Source: Phormidesmis priestleyi (lineage in GTDB: Bacteria; Cyanobacteriota; Cyanobacteriia; Phormidesmidales; Phormidesmidaceae). Taken from it: DNA of 14,238 nt. Made by a program: the position numbers and the translations under genes. Location: the NCBI GenBank assembly GCA_003242115.1, contig QBMP01000096.1:1-14238 (forward strand), written 5' to 3'. This document shows positions 7,003 through 14,100 of the stretch, one piece after another. Under the pieces are notes generated by a model. That model was not told where the DNA came from and searched no databases. It was given only the letters and a program-made list of their open reading frames with translations. Positions within the stretch are counted from its first letter, which is position 1, and each line of letters starts with the position of its first letter.

Positions 7003-7052
7003 CTCTACATTTATAATCAACCTCAATTCGTTTGAAGCGGCTTATCAACTTA

Positions 7053-7175
7053 GCTAACTTCTAGCTAATTTAAGGCTAACTTCTAGCTAATTTAAGGCTA
7101 GTTGAACATCGGTAAGTCAGGATTTTAGAATGCTAAAGGTTAGCTAAAAGTTGGATAAAAAACGGCTAAAAGTTA
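7053..7175. repeat. 11-bp phased direct-repeat array (GCTA-headed units)
   Basis: Two 11-mers alternate, gctaacttcta and gctaatttaag, as A-B-A-B at 7053, 7064, 7075 and 7086 (a perfect 22-bp tandem duplication). A diverged unit, gctagttgaac, sits at 7097. After a gap, related units occur at 7132 (gctaaaggtta), 7143 (gctaaaagttg) and 7165 (gctaaaagtta), again in 11-bp steps. Eight units in all keep one-helical-turn spacing within each block; the blocks are offset by 2 bp. Such phasing suits cooperative binding of a protein to one face of DNA, as for PhoB/OmpR-type regulators or iteron binders. Which protein binds cannot be read from the sequence. Confidence 0.65.
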
Positions 7176-7463
7176 GTTTAATCAAGTCGATTTGCGCTCA
7201 TCTGCCGCTGTAATCAGCGTAATAGTTAGCGAAGTGAAATTAGTAACTTTATTGAATTATTTCAAGTGATTAAATGTTTCTGTCGTAGATGCATTTGATC
7301 CCACGCTTTTTTACACCTGTTTGATCCAAAATCTTGGCTTTAAGAAAAGACAAAGATCTAAACGTGTAACTTACAGCCCAATTGTGAAGCGATCGCCTGC
7401 TATGGCGGCAATGACTGCTTAAACAAATTCTTACAAGAAAAATGAGTGTGGGGAACAAGAGAT

Positions 7464-8180
7464 ATGGGCTGGGAAAAAATGAAAAGATATCGCCATATCG
7501 GGATCGTGCTGTTAGGAGCCTATTTGGTGTCGGGCTGTCCTAGCCCGTCGGCGAGCAGCCTGTTGGTGAGCAGTGGCGCTACTGCTCACTCGACTCAGGT
7601 TACCGTTGCTGCCCATACGCTTGCACCAACGGCGGCAGTGACAGCCGACCAGCGGCAGGCAGCTAATGCACCAGCGGTGAATTTTGACGTGTGCGCTGAT
7701 GTTGAGGCTTGGCAGCGGCCTAGTGAATCCGAGCAATCCAGGCAGATAGCGAGTAATCCTCGTTACGCCGAAGCGGCTGATAGCGATCCGATGGAGCGGG
7801 CCTCTGTCCAGTTTTCAGATCATGCTGTTATTAGCTTTACGACCTATGGGTTGAGTGCTCGAATGGAGCCGATTACGCTGTCTGGCGTATGGACGGTAGC
7901 TGATGATCTGTGGGGTTGCTATAGCCCTGAGACGACGGTGGCAATTAATCAGGGCTCTAGGGCTGAGGCTTGGCTACTCAATCAGCACATTCGTGATTTG
8001 AAATGGCAGGGCGATCGCTATGTGATGACTGTCGAACCAGCCGATACGGGCTTACAAGTGGTGATGTTTGATCGAGTAGACGGCGGTAGTGCAGCCACCG
8101 ATCATCCCACTCCATTGCCTTTAGATGTCGTGACTGTAGCCGGTGAGCCTGTAACAGTCACCTCCGGCGATTGGCAGTAA
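7464..8180 (+). CDS. Predicted lipoprotein of unknown function
   Basis: I do not recognise the family. From ATG 7464 the product has 238 residues. It begins with a basic stretch (KRYRH), a hydrophobic core and the lipobox LVSGC, so Cys25 should be lipidated and anchor the protein to a membrane facing the periplasm. The mature part starts with an Ala/Ser/Thr-rich disordered stretch (about 26-72). A compact, probably beta-rich domain follows (about 100-205; SVQFSDHAVISFTTYG, GVWTVADDLWGCYSPE, LKWQGDRYVMTVEPAD). Two cysteines, in FDVCADVEAW and WGCYSPE, could pair. The ORF extends back to GTG 7446, and ATG 7479 (MKRYRH) would give a neater signal peptide; GGGGA at 7450-7454 suits ATG 7464. It converges on the - strand gene that ends at 8198, with only 17 bases between them. 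Confidence 0.75.
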   Translation: MGWEKMKRYRHIGIVLLGAYLVSGCPSPSASSLLVSSGATAHSTQVTVAAHTLAPTAAVTADQRQAANAPAVNFDVCADVEAWQRPSESEQSRQIASNPRYAEAADSDPMERASVQFSDHAVISFTTYGLSARMEPITLSGVWTVADDLWGCYSPETTVAINQGSRAEAWLLNQHIRDLKWQGDRYVMTVEPADTGLQVVMFDRVDGGSAATDHPTPLPLDVVTVAGEPVTVTSGDWQ

Positions 8181-8197
8181 TGATGAATAAGTTAGGC

Positions 8198-8782
8198 TCA
8201 AGAACTCATCTTGCGCTTGAGTTCATCCAACTCTTCTTCGGCTTCCCAACGGCGAAAGCTCTCATCTAGCGGATCGACCGCTCGATTGCCTGTGTCTACG
8301 TAAGAGCTTTGGTTCCAGCCTGCTGTGCCCCAGTCATTCCTAGCATCATTGCTAGCTTTAGGTGTCGCTGCGGCCTGGGCAATTTTGGTTTTGACCTCTT
8401 GCCGCTTGATTTTGATCTGCTGATAAAGATCTTTGGTCTGTTCAGTTCGCGCTTTGACGCCCTTGAGCTGACCCCACAGGTGATTGCCCTGACGCAATAA
8501 GGCCGCTTCTCGCTCTTGAGCGGGGCCGACGAGATCTTGCCGATTAGCGGCCTTTGCCTTTTCGATTCGAGCGTGCCACTGCTGAATGCCTTGCGCGGTT
8601 TCTAAAATGCTATCTTCGAGCTGCTTTTCGCGGCGGTTGAGATTGCCTATTAATGCAGCCGAATCTTCTTCTTGGCCGCGTAGCTGATCTTCTAATGCCC
8701 GCAATTCTAAATGCGGGTTAGCGCGCAAGAATTCATCCAACCTAGTTTCTAAAAACCGGCTGAGATCGTCAAATAAGCTCAT
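8198..8782 (-). CDS. TIGR04376-like cyanobacterial coiled-coil protein
   Basis: The 194-residue protein begins MSLFDDLSRFLETRLDEFLRANPHLELRALEDQL, the N-terminus I associate with the cyanobacterial TIGR04376 family, whose function is unknown. Residues about 20-130 are rich in Glu, Lys, Gln and Leu with heptad-like spacing and should form long helices or a coiled coil. A polar, disordered linker follows (about 135-170, with Asn/Ser/Trp), then a short acidic-basic helix at the C-terminus (RRWEAEEELDELKRKMSS). There is no signal peptide or membrane segment. The overall look recalls helical PspA/IM30-type proteins, but I see no specific link. It lies 68 bases downstream of the other - strand gene and may share its transcript. 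The inverted repeat GAACTCA/TGAGTTC (8202-8224) falls in its last codons. Confidence 0.82.
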   Translation of the reverse strand: MSLFDDLSRFLETRLDEFLRANPHLELRALEDQLRGQEEDSAALIGNLNRREKQLEDSILETAQGIQQWHARIEKAKAANRQDLVGPAQEREAALLRQGNHLWGQLKGVKARTEQTKDLYQQIKIKRQEVKTKIAQAAATPKASNDARNDWGTAGWNQSSYVDTGNRAVDPLDESFRRWEAEEELDELKRKMSS

Positions 8783-8850
8783 AGCGTTCGCTGAGGGATT
8801 TTAGAATTTGCTCAAACTCTATATTCACCTTCTATCTTAAAACCTTTGTA

Positions 8851-10287
8851 TTAAAATCTCTGGCCAATATAGATTGAGCGCACCTCACCATTGCGACGAA
8901 CGACGACATCTTGACCATTGACTGAGACTAATGTCCAGCCGGATACGCCAATGCGATCGCCCACATAAGCTCTTTGCGAAGACCCATCAATATCAATTAA
9001 GGCCGCCGAGCGACTGCCCAAATTCAAAATTCCCACCAGGGCATGGGCAGAATTTGGCGTTACGTCTGTGAGCGCTGTCGCGGCTTGATTGGTGTTGCCC
9101 ACGGCTATTTGCGGACTCGGTGAAAGCGCTCTGCCACCGCCTGACGGCACGATGGGTAAAGAGGCCGTAGCAGCAGCGGGCGCTCTGGGCGGAATCGCAG
9201 CGGCAGCAGCAACCGGAGCCGGAACCCGGACGGTCAGCCGTCGAGTTAAATTAGGCAGCGCTACAGCCGGAAGTGGAATATTGGGCTGAACCGATGTCTG
9301 AGCAGAATTTTGATAAACCGGCACGAAGACGCGCTCAATGACGTTGGCCGGAGAGTTGGCCGAAGCACCTGTTGCGGCTGCACCCGGCAAGTTAGGCAGA
9401 GCGCCAAGCTGTGGAGCGCCGTTGACATTAGGTACGGTGGTTGGCAGCGTAGCGGTTTGGGCAATGGGTAAAACGGCTGTCATCTGCGCAATCTTGGCAT
9501 CCTCACGAGAGCTGATCACCTTCAGTGACTGCTGCAAGTAGGCCAAAAAATCTTGATCGGACTGGCTGGGAATCTCGGCAGCGGCGGCTTCTCGGCTGAT
9601 AGGTAGCCATGCGGTGCTGTGAGCCGTTTGGCTAAGGATCCAAAGCCCCAAGGTGCGGATTGCCGAAATGCCCGCCGCTCCTATCAGTAAAAAGGGCAAT
9701 GAAACGGACTGCTGGCTTTTCGGTTCAAAAACAGTCTGCGGCGGACGGGGCGAAATCTTTGCTAGCGTCATGTCTGACGCTGGTGAGTAGGCGTAGAGCC
9801 CCTGAGTAGCAAGTCCGGTAGAGTCAGGCGATCGCTCCGAAGCTGCGCTACTACCGTGCAGGTCATAGCCAGACGGACTGCATTCATGTGAATTATAGCT
9901 AGCGGATTGAGGGGTGCTATGAGAAGTGGTTACAGGTCTGCCGGTGGCCCGATAGGATGAAGGTGGGAGCGCTTTGGGAAGGGTTACCGGATCGGTGAAT
10001 TGTCTAGCGGCGACGGTGGCCCGGTAGATATCAGCCGCACTTTGTGGTGCAAAGTGAGACGGTAGCTGAACGGTTCTGGCTGAAGAAGCAATCGGCTTCG
10101 GCTGATGGCTGATGAGCGTCATGTAGCTGCTGAGGTCGCCTTCTAAAATGCTATCGACATCCAGAAACAAATCGTCCATCAGACTATCGCTGTAGGTGTC
10201 TGCCACTCTACGGGGTGGCAGAACCTCTGCATTGACGGCGGCATTGACGGCAGTATGCTGGGTGGTAGAGCGGCTATTCGAGATCAT
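8851..10287 (-). CDS. Single-pass membrane protein with GspC/PilP-like C-terminal domain
   Basis: This 478-residue protein has no assured name. A long, low-complexity cytoplasmic-type N-terminal region (1-195, Ser/Pro/Ala/Thr-rich) leads to one hydrophobic segment at about 196-218 (LPFLLIGAAGISAIRTLGLWIL). A Pro/Ala-rich spacer (about 270-400) follows. A compact C-terminal domain at about 412-478 (ALVGILNLGSRSAALIDIDGSSQRAYVGDRI and GWTLVSVNGQDVVVRRNGEVRSIYIGQRF, joined by GVS) has the beta pattern of the homology region of type II secretion GspC and pilus PilP. In those families the domain links an inner-membrane complex to its outer partner. By analogy this protein could span the cell wall layer, but no other secretion or pilus gene lies nearby. 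The ATG at 10287 has no ribosome binding site. It is divergent from murF. Confidence 0.75.
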   Translation of the reverse strand: MISNSRSTTQHTAVNAAVNAEVLPPRRVADTYSDSLMDDLFLDVDSILEGDLSSYMTLISHQPKPIASSARTVQLPSHFAPQSAADIYRATVAARQFTDPVTLPKALPPSSYRATGRPVTTSHSTPQSASYNSHECSPSGYDLHGSSAASERSPDSTGLATQGLYAYSPASDMTLAKISPRPPQTVFEPKSQQSVSLPFLLIGAAGISAIRTLGLWILSQTAHSTAWLPISREAAAAEIPSQSDQDFLAYLQQSLKVISSREDAKIAQMTAVLPIAQTATLPTTVPNVNGAPQLGALPNLPGAAATGASANSPANVIERVFVPVYQNSAQTSVQPNIPLPAVALPNLTRRLTVRVPAPVAAAAAIPPRAPAAATASLPIVPSGGGRALSPSPQIAVGNTNQAATALTDVTPNSAHALVGILNLGSRSAALIDIDGSSQRAYVGDRIGVSGWTLVSVNGQDVVVRRNGEVRSIYIGQRF

Positions 10288-10594
10288 GATTCAGCGGTTG
10301 GGGTGAAGCTTTAAGGAAATAGAAACGAATGATGTCAACGAATTTTGCTTGGCCAAGGCGCGTTAACTGGTTCCTGAAATGGCCTTAGCATCAACTTTGA
10401 ATGATATCTGCGCAACCTAATATGCCCCTGTGCTCAGAAAACCTATCAAGTTTTCAAGTTTGGTTTCCCATATGCTGATGCCTGATAGATGCCTGATGCT
10501 TAGGCGTCTGGTTTTTTATCTGACTCAAATTTAACGGACGAAAAAATCGATAAAGTGACTTGGTATTATTCAGCGTTAGCCTTTGGTAACTCCC
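10288..10594. other. Divergent intergenic region upstream of murF
   Basis: This 307-base spacer must hold the promoters for the - strand membrane-protein gene and for murF. I could not assign convincing -35/-10 boxes to either. It contains a repeated decamer and a terminator-like hairpin on the + strand (10477-10517). No open frame in it looks real. Confidence 0.5.
10477..10517 (+). terminator. Terminator-like hairpin with T-run upstream of murF
   Basis: AGATGCCT (10487-10494) pairs with AGGCGTCT (10502-10509) as an 8-bp stem with one T-G wobble. GG and six T residues (10512-10517) follow. The decamer GATGCCTGAT occurs at 10477-10486 and again at 10489-10498, so the left arm exists in two copies. 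No + strand gene precedes it closely, so it may end a short leader or small RNA. Confidence 0.5.
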
Positions 10595-11968
10595 ATGACT
10601 GGTTCTTTTAGTGCCTCGCTTGGTGCTGTGATTGAGGTAATTGAGGCCAATCCTCGATTTTGTGAGCTGATTTCTCAGCCAGTGACGGGTATTACGACAG
10701 ATACTCGAACCATTCAGCTCGGTGATTTGTTCGTGGCGCTAGAGGGCGAAACGTTTAATGGGCATGATTTTGCGGCTCAAGCAATCGCCCAAGGTGCGAT
10801 CGCTACTATCGTTCGTCAAGGCGCAGTCTCGGCCTCTCATCAGTTCCCTCAATTCCCTCAACTAGAAGTTGCGGATACGCTCATGGCCTATCAATCTTTA
10901 GGTCGGTGGTGGCGTCAGCAGCAAGCGATTCCGGTGGTGGCCATTACCGGCTCCGTAGGCAAAACGACAACCAAAGAGCTGGTCGCGGCGGCTCTGGCAA
11001 AATTTGGCTCAGTGCTCAAAACCGAAGCGAATTACAACAACGAAATTGGGGTGCCGAAGACGCTGCTGTCACTGTCGAGTGCGCATGATTACGCGGTGGT
11101 AGAAATGGGAATGCGCGGCCTAGAAGAAATCGCGCTGCTAACTCAGATTGCTCAGCCCGACGTAGCTCTGATTACGAATGTAGGAACGGCGCATATTGGT
11201 CGCTTAGGATCGCGCGAGGCTATAGCTCAAGCCAAATGCGAATTGCTCAGAGAATTGCCGACTGATGGCATTGCCGTGCTCAACTATGACGATGCGCTGC
11301 TCATGAAAACAGCCGCTCAGTTTTGGTCAGGTGCTCAAATTACCTACGGTTTGACCGGGGGCGATGTGACGGGCGATCTATTTGGGGATCATCTGGTGAT
11401 TAAGGGCACTCAAATTCCGCTGCCATTGCCGGGAAGGCACAACGCGCTGAATTTACTGGGGGCGATCGCCACCCTTCAAGCCCTCAATCTCGACTGGACA
11501 AAGCTGGCGGCAGGCTTCACCGTTACCCTACCCGCAGGCCGATCTCAAAGCCACCGATTGCCGAATGATATTCTGTTGCTGGATGAAACCTACAACGCTG
11601 GAGCGGAAGCAATGGTCGCGGCGCTGCAAATGCTGGCTGAGCAGTCGGGCGCTCGTCGAATTGCGGTGCTAGGCACCATGAAAGAACTGGGCGCAGAGTC
11701 CGTAAATTTGCATCGTTATATCGGAGAAACGGTGGCCGATTTGAAGCTGGATGAGCTACTGATCTTAGCTGATCCCCTTGAAGCCGAAGCGATGGCTTTA
11801 GGTGCAGGATCAGTACCTCATCAGCAGTTTGCGAGTCATGAGGTGCTAGCTGATTATTTGAAGAAGAGAGTTCGGGGGGGCGATCGCATCCTTTTCAAAG
11901 CCTCTCGTTCTGTCGCAATGGATAAAGTCGTCGATCAGCTCCTAAAAGATTTTACAGTCACTGCATAG
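10595..11968 (+). CDS. murF: UDP-N-acetylmuramoyl-tripeptide--D-alanyl-D-alanine ligase
   Basis: Last cytoplasmic ligase of the peptidoglycan precursor pathway: it adds D-Ala-D-Ala to UDP-MurNAc-tripeptide using ATP. The 457-residue protein has the normal three-domain Mur ligase plan. The N-terminal substrate domain carries GITTDTRTIQLGDLFVAL. The ATPase P-loop ITGSVGKTTT is at about 117-126, followed by YNNEIGVPKTLL, the catalytic-region motif EMGMRG (170-175) and TNVGTAHIGRLGS. Then come GRHNALNLLGAI, the C-terminal-domain ETYNAGAEAM (331-340), LGTMKELG and FKASRSVAMDKVV. ATG 10595 is chosen; the frame extends to a TTG at 10583, which adds only four residues and has no support. No ribosome binding site is visible. 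It carries a small in-frame repeat (QFPQFPQ). HIP1 sites lie at 10796, 11462 and 11880. Confidence 0.95.
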   Translation: MTGSFSASLGAVIEVIEANPRFCELISQPVTGITTDTRTIQLGDLFVALEGETFNGHDFAAQAIAQGAIATIVRQGAVSASHQFPQFPQLEVADTLMAYQSLGRWWRQQQAIPVVAITGSVGKTTTKELVAAALAKFGSVLKTEANYNNEIGVPKTLLSLSSAHDYAVVEMGMRGLEEIALLTQIAQPDVALITNVGTAHIGRLGSREAIAQAKCELLRELPTDGIAVLNYDDALLMKTAAQFWSGAQITYGLTGGDVTGDLFGDHLVIKGTQIPLPLPGRHNALNLLGAIATLQALNLDWTKLAAGFTVTLPAGRSQSHRLPNDILLLDETYNAGAEAMVAALQMLAEQSGARRIAVLGTMKELGAESVNLHRYIGETVADLKLDELLILADPLEAEAMALGAGSVPHQQFASHEVLADYLKKRVRGGDRILFKASRSVAMDKVVDQLLKDFTVTA

Positions 11969-12044
11969 CCCGGTAGCCTACTATAAAAGACTAGAATTCA
12001 AACACTCATGAGCAACCTCAAAATAAATTAGTAGAAGCGAATTC

Positions 12045-12638
12045 GTGGTTTTAGCCCTTTCTCCACAGCAACTATCCGCCATCTCAACCCATGCCGAACA
12101 GGTGTATCCAGAGGAATGCTGCGGTCTGATGGTAGGTACTTTGACAGCCCAAGCCAATCGAGGTGGAAAGGAGGCGCTTAAATCCTTAGTTGAGCTAGTG
12201 CCCTTAGCCAATGAATGGACGCCCACGGTGGTTACAGAAGATGGCTTCCGCGATCAATCTGCCAATAGCAAACGGCGACGATACTATATAGATCCCAAAG
12301 ATATGCTGCGGGTGCAAAAGCAGGCCAGAGAAAAAGGACTGAAGATTATCGGCATCTATCATTCGCATCCTGATCAGGTGGCTGAGCCTTCGGAATGCGA
12401 TCGCGCCCAAGCATGGCCCGAATACGCCTATACCATCGTGTCAGTGCAAGGCCAAAGTCAAGCTTTAGCGCCAGGTTCAAATCAAGGTAAAGAAAACGCT
12501 GCAAAAACTGTCGATGTGAAAACTTGGGCGTTAGACTCAGATCATCAGTTTCAGCTTGAGCCGATGAACGTATCGCATTCTTGTATCCCCGCTTTCGCTA
12601 CCGATCGAATGCCGGTTTCGGCTCAAACTTCTCTTTAG
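12045..12638 (+). CDS. JAMM/MPN+ metallopeptidase (Mec+/Mov34 family)
   Basis: Predicted zinc isopeptidase-type enzyme of 197 residues. The complete JAMM signature is present: Glu24 in YPEECCGLMVG, and H106-S-H108-x7-S116-x2-D119 in IYHSHPDQVAEPSECD. In Mycobacterium, Mec+ removes a C-terminal cysteine from the ubiquitin-like sulfur carrier CysO. Here an E1-like MoeZ gene follows 149 bases later, so a similar carrier-processing role is the best inference. No carrier gene is in the window, and related JAMM proteins process other substrates. Compared with minimal bacterial JAMM proteins it has an insertion (about 35-75) and a polar C-terminal extension after about residue 135 with no recognisable domain. 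The start is GTG at 12045, with only a weak GAAG upstream. HIP1 at 12397 falls in the active-site region. Confidence 0.88.
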   Translation: MVLALSPQQLSAISTHAEQVYPEECCGLMVGTLTAQANRGGKEALKSLVELVPLANEWTPTVVTEDGFRDQSANSKRRRYYIDPKDMLRVQKQAREKGLKIIGIYHSHPDQVAEPSECDRAQAWPEYAYTIVSVQGQSQALAPGSNQGKENAAKTVDVKTWALDSDHQFQLEPMNVSHSCIPAFATDRMPVSAQTSL

Positions 12639-12787
12639 ACGGGCTGCAACCTCACCCCCGTTTCCACCCCAATCTTTGTCTCAAGTCTTCTAGCTAGCCG
12701 CTGCCGTCAGCCGCACCAGGTTTGTGCTCCAAAACTCCCCGCACTTACCTCAACCCCTCGTTTTGCCCAACCTTTTCTTCAACTACC

Positions 12788-13966
12788 ATGCTGAATCCAA
12801 CCTTGGATGAAATCCAACTCACCAAAGAAGAGTACGAACGCTACTCTCGTCACCTAATTCTGCCGGAAGTCGGGCTTGAAGGCCAAAAAAAGCTCAAAGC
12901 TGCTAGCGTCTGCTGTGTCGGAACGGGTGGCCTCGGTTCACCACTGTTGCTGTACTTAGCAGCGGCGGGCATTGGCCGCATCGGCATCGTCGATTTTGAT
13001 GTCGTCGATCACTCCAACCTCCAGCGCCAAGTCATTCACGGTACCTCATGGGTCGGCAAACCCAAAATTGAATCGGCTAAAAGCCGCATCCTAGAAATCA
13101 ATCCCTACTGCCAAGTCGATCTGCACGAAGTCAGATTGTCGTCTGAAAACGCGCTAGAAATCTTCGAGCCCTATGACATCGTGGTCGATGGCACCGATAA
13201 TTTCCCTACTCGCTATCTCGTCAACGACGCCTGCGTTTTACTCGATAAACCCAACGTCTACGGCTCCATCTATCGCTTTGAAGGCCAAGCTACCGTCTTT
13301 AATTACGAAGGTGGCCCCAACTACCGCGATCTCTACCCTGAGCCACCCCCACCAGGACTGGTACCTTCTTGCGCAGAAGGCGGTGTGCTGGGCATTCTCC
13401 CTGGCATGATCGGTGTGATTCAAGCCACTGAAACCATCAAAATCATTTTAGGCAAAGGCACTACGCTCAGCGGTCGCCTGCTGGTGTACAACTCTTTGGA
13501 GATGAGCTTTAGAGAACTGAAGCTACGCAAACCGCCCGAAGAGCATCGCGTCGTCATTGATAAGCTAATTGACTACGAGCAGTTTTGTGGCATTCCGCAA
13601 GCCGCTGAAGAAGAAGCGAAAAATCAGGCTACTCTCGATGAAATGTCAGTCAGCGATCTCAAAGCGCTGATTGATAGCGGCAAAGATGACTTCTTCTTGC
13701 TAGATGTGCGCAATCCCAACGAGTACGAAATTGCCAAAATTCCCGGCTCTACCCTCATTCCCTTGGGCGAAATTGAAAACGGCGATGGCGTGCTCAAGCT
13801 CAAAGCGATGCTCAACGGGCACAAGCTAGTTGCCCACTGTAAAATGGGCGGGCGCTCTGCCAAGGCGTTAGCGATTCTGAAGCAAGCGGGGATCGAAGGC
13901 ACTAATGTCAAAGGCGGTATTCAGGCTTGGAGTCGAGAAATCGATCCTTCCATCCCTGAATACTAA
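12788..13966 (+). CDS. moeB: E1-like sulfur-carrier adenylyltransferase/sulfurtransferase (MoeB/MoeZ type)
   Basis: Activates the C-terminal Gly-Gly of a ubiquitin-like carrier (MoaD, ThiS or CysO type) by adenylation, then delivers sulfur to it as a thiocarboxylate. The N-terminal ThiF/E1 domain (about 15-270 of 392) has the nucleotide loop GTGGLGS (45-51), DFDVVDHSNLQRQV (69-82), GTDNFPTRY (135-143) and the conserved Cys195 in VPSCAEGGVLG. The C-terminal rhodanese domain (about 283-390) has DVRNPNEYEIAKIPGS and the persulfide loop CKMGGRSAKA with Cys351. I see no CxxC pair, so the structural zinc site of E. coli MoeB appears absent. ATG 12788 (MLNPTLDEIQLTKEEYERYSRHLILPEVG) is the family-like start; the frame runs back to TTG 12722 through unconserved sequence. 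It is paired with the JAMM peptidase gene upstream and closed by a strong terminator. Confidence 0.93.
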   Translation: MLNPTLDEIQLTKEEYERYSRHLILPEVGLEGQKKLKAASVCCVGTGGLGSPLLLYLAAAGIGRIGIVDFDVVDHSNLQRQVIHGTSWVGKPKIESAKSRILEINPYCQVDLHEVRLSSENALEIFEPYDIVVDGTDNFPTRYLVNDACVLLDKPNVYGSIYRFEGQATVFNYEGGPNYRDLYPEPPPPGLVPSCAEGGVLGILPGMIGVIQATETIKIILGKGTTLSGRLLVYNSLEMSFRELKLRKPPEEHRVVIDKLIDYEQFCGIPQAAEEEAKNQATLDEMSVSDLKALIDSGKDDFFLLDVRNPNEYEIAKIPGSTLIPLGEIENGDGVLKLKAMLNGHKLVAHCKMGGRSAKALAILKQAGIEGTNVKGGIQAWSREIDPSIPEY

Positions 13967-13994
13967 ATAATTTATCCATCCATCTTGCAACCGT

Positions 13995-14020
13995 AGGGCG
14001 TACAGATGTGCGCCCTTTTT
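13995..14020 (+). terminator. Rho-independent terminator after the MoeZ-type gene
   Basis: AGGGCGTAC (13995-14003) pairs with GTGCGCCCT (14008-14016) as a 9-bp stem with one T-G wobble and a 4-base loop AGAT. A run of T residues to 14020 follows. It lies 29 bases past the stop codon and separates this unit from the GatB/YqeY gene. Confidence 0.85.
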
Positions 14021-14036
14021 GTTTGTTGCCTTTTGC

Positions 14037-14067
14037 TTTTTGTCTCTTACTTTTTGATAGACAAAAA
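14037..14067. repeat. Perfect 9-bp inverted repeat before the GatB/YqeY gene
   Basis: TTTTTGTCT (14037-14045) pairs with AGACAAAAA (14059-14067) across 13 bases. It lies 33 bases before the next start codon, so it could be an operator or lie in the 5' leader. The arms are AT-rich, so the RNA stem would be weak. Confidence 0.5.
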
Positions 14068-14100
14068 CAACGACCTTCCATCACTCAGGAACTTCAAATC

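Larger units (their letters stand above)
6588..7463. other. Long intergenic region with no convincing gene
   Basis: This AT-rich spacer lies between the nuclease-FtsK gene and the lipoprotein gene. It holds two inverted repeats (6758-6797 and 6977-7002), a GCTA-headed 11-bp direct-repeat array (7053-7175), small weak hairpins (6704-6717 and 7206-7219) and a weak terminator-like stem (6911-6928, followed by TTATTTATT). A 76-codon open frame at 6827-7057 has no recognisable domain, and its composition looks random. No tRNA, integrase or insertion-sequence end was seen. A small RNA or a regulatory region is the best guess for its use. Confidence 0.6.

Noticed and set aside
7041..7049. DnaA-box-like sequence CTTATCAAC beside the repeats, suggesting an origin
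   Set aside because: A single poor match with no cluster of boxes and no dnaA or dnaN nearby.
6827..7057. 76-codon open frame on the + strand
   Set aside because: No recognisable domain, no ribosome binding site and an Arg/Leu/Cys-rich random-looking composition. It also runs through the 6977-7002 hairpin and into the repeat array.
7053..7175. Repeat array as a CRISPR
   Set aside because: The units are 11 or 22 bp with no unique spacers of uniform length, and no cas1 or cas2 is present.
8202..8224. GAACTCA/TGAGTTC as a shared terminator of the convergent genes
   Set aside because: It lies in the last codons of the - strand gene and has no T-run on either side. It may be chance.
10583..10594. 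TTG at 10583 as murF start
   Set aside because: It adds four residues with no ribosome binding site; ATG 10595 gives a normal MurF length.
12639..12661. ACGGG/CCCGT hairpin as a terminator after the JAMM gene
   Set aside because: Only five pairs with a long loop and no T-run.
12722..12787. N-terminal extension of the MoeZ-type protein from TTG 12722
   Set aside because: The extra 22 residues are unlike the family, and ATG 12788 gives the family-like N-terminus.
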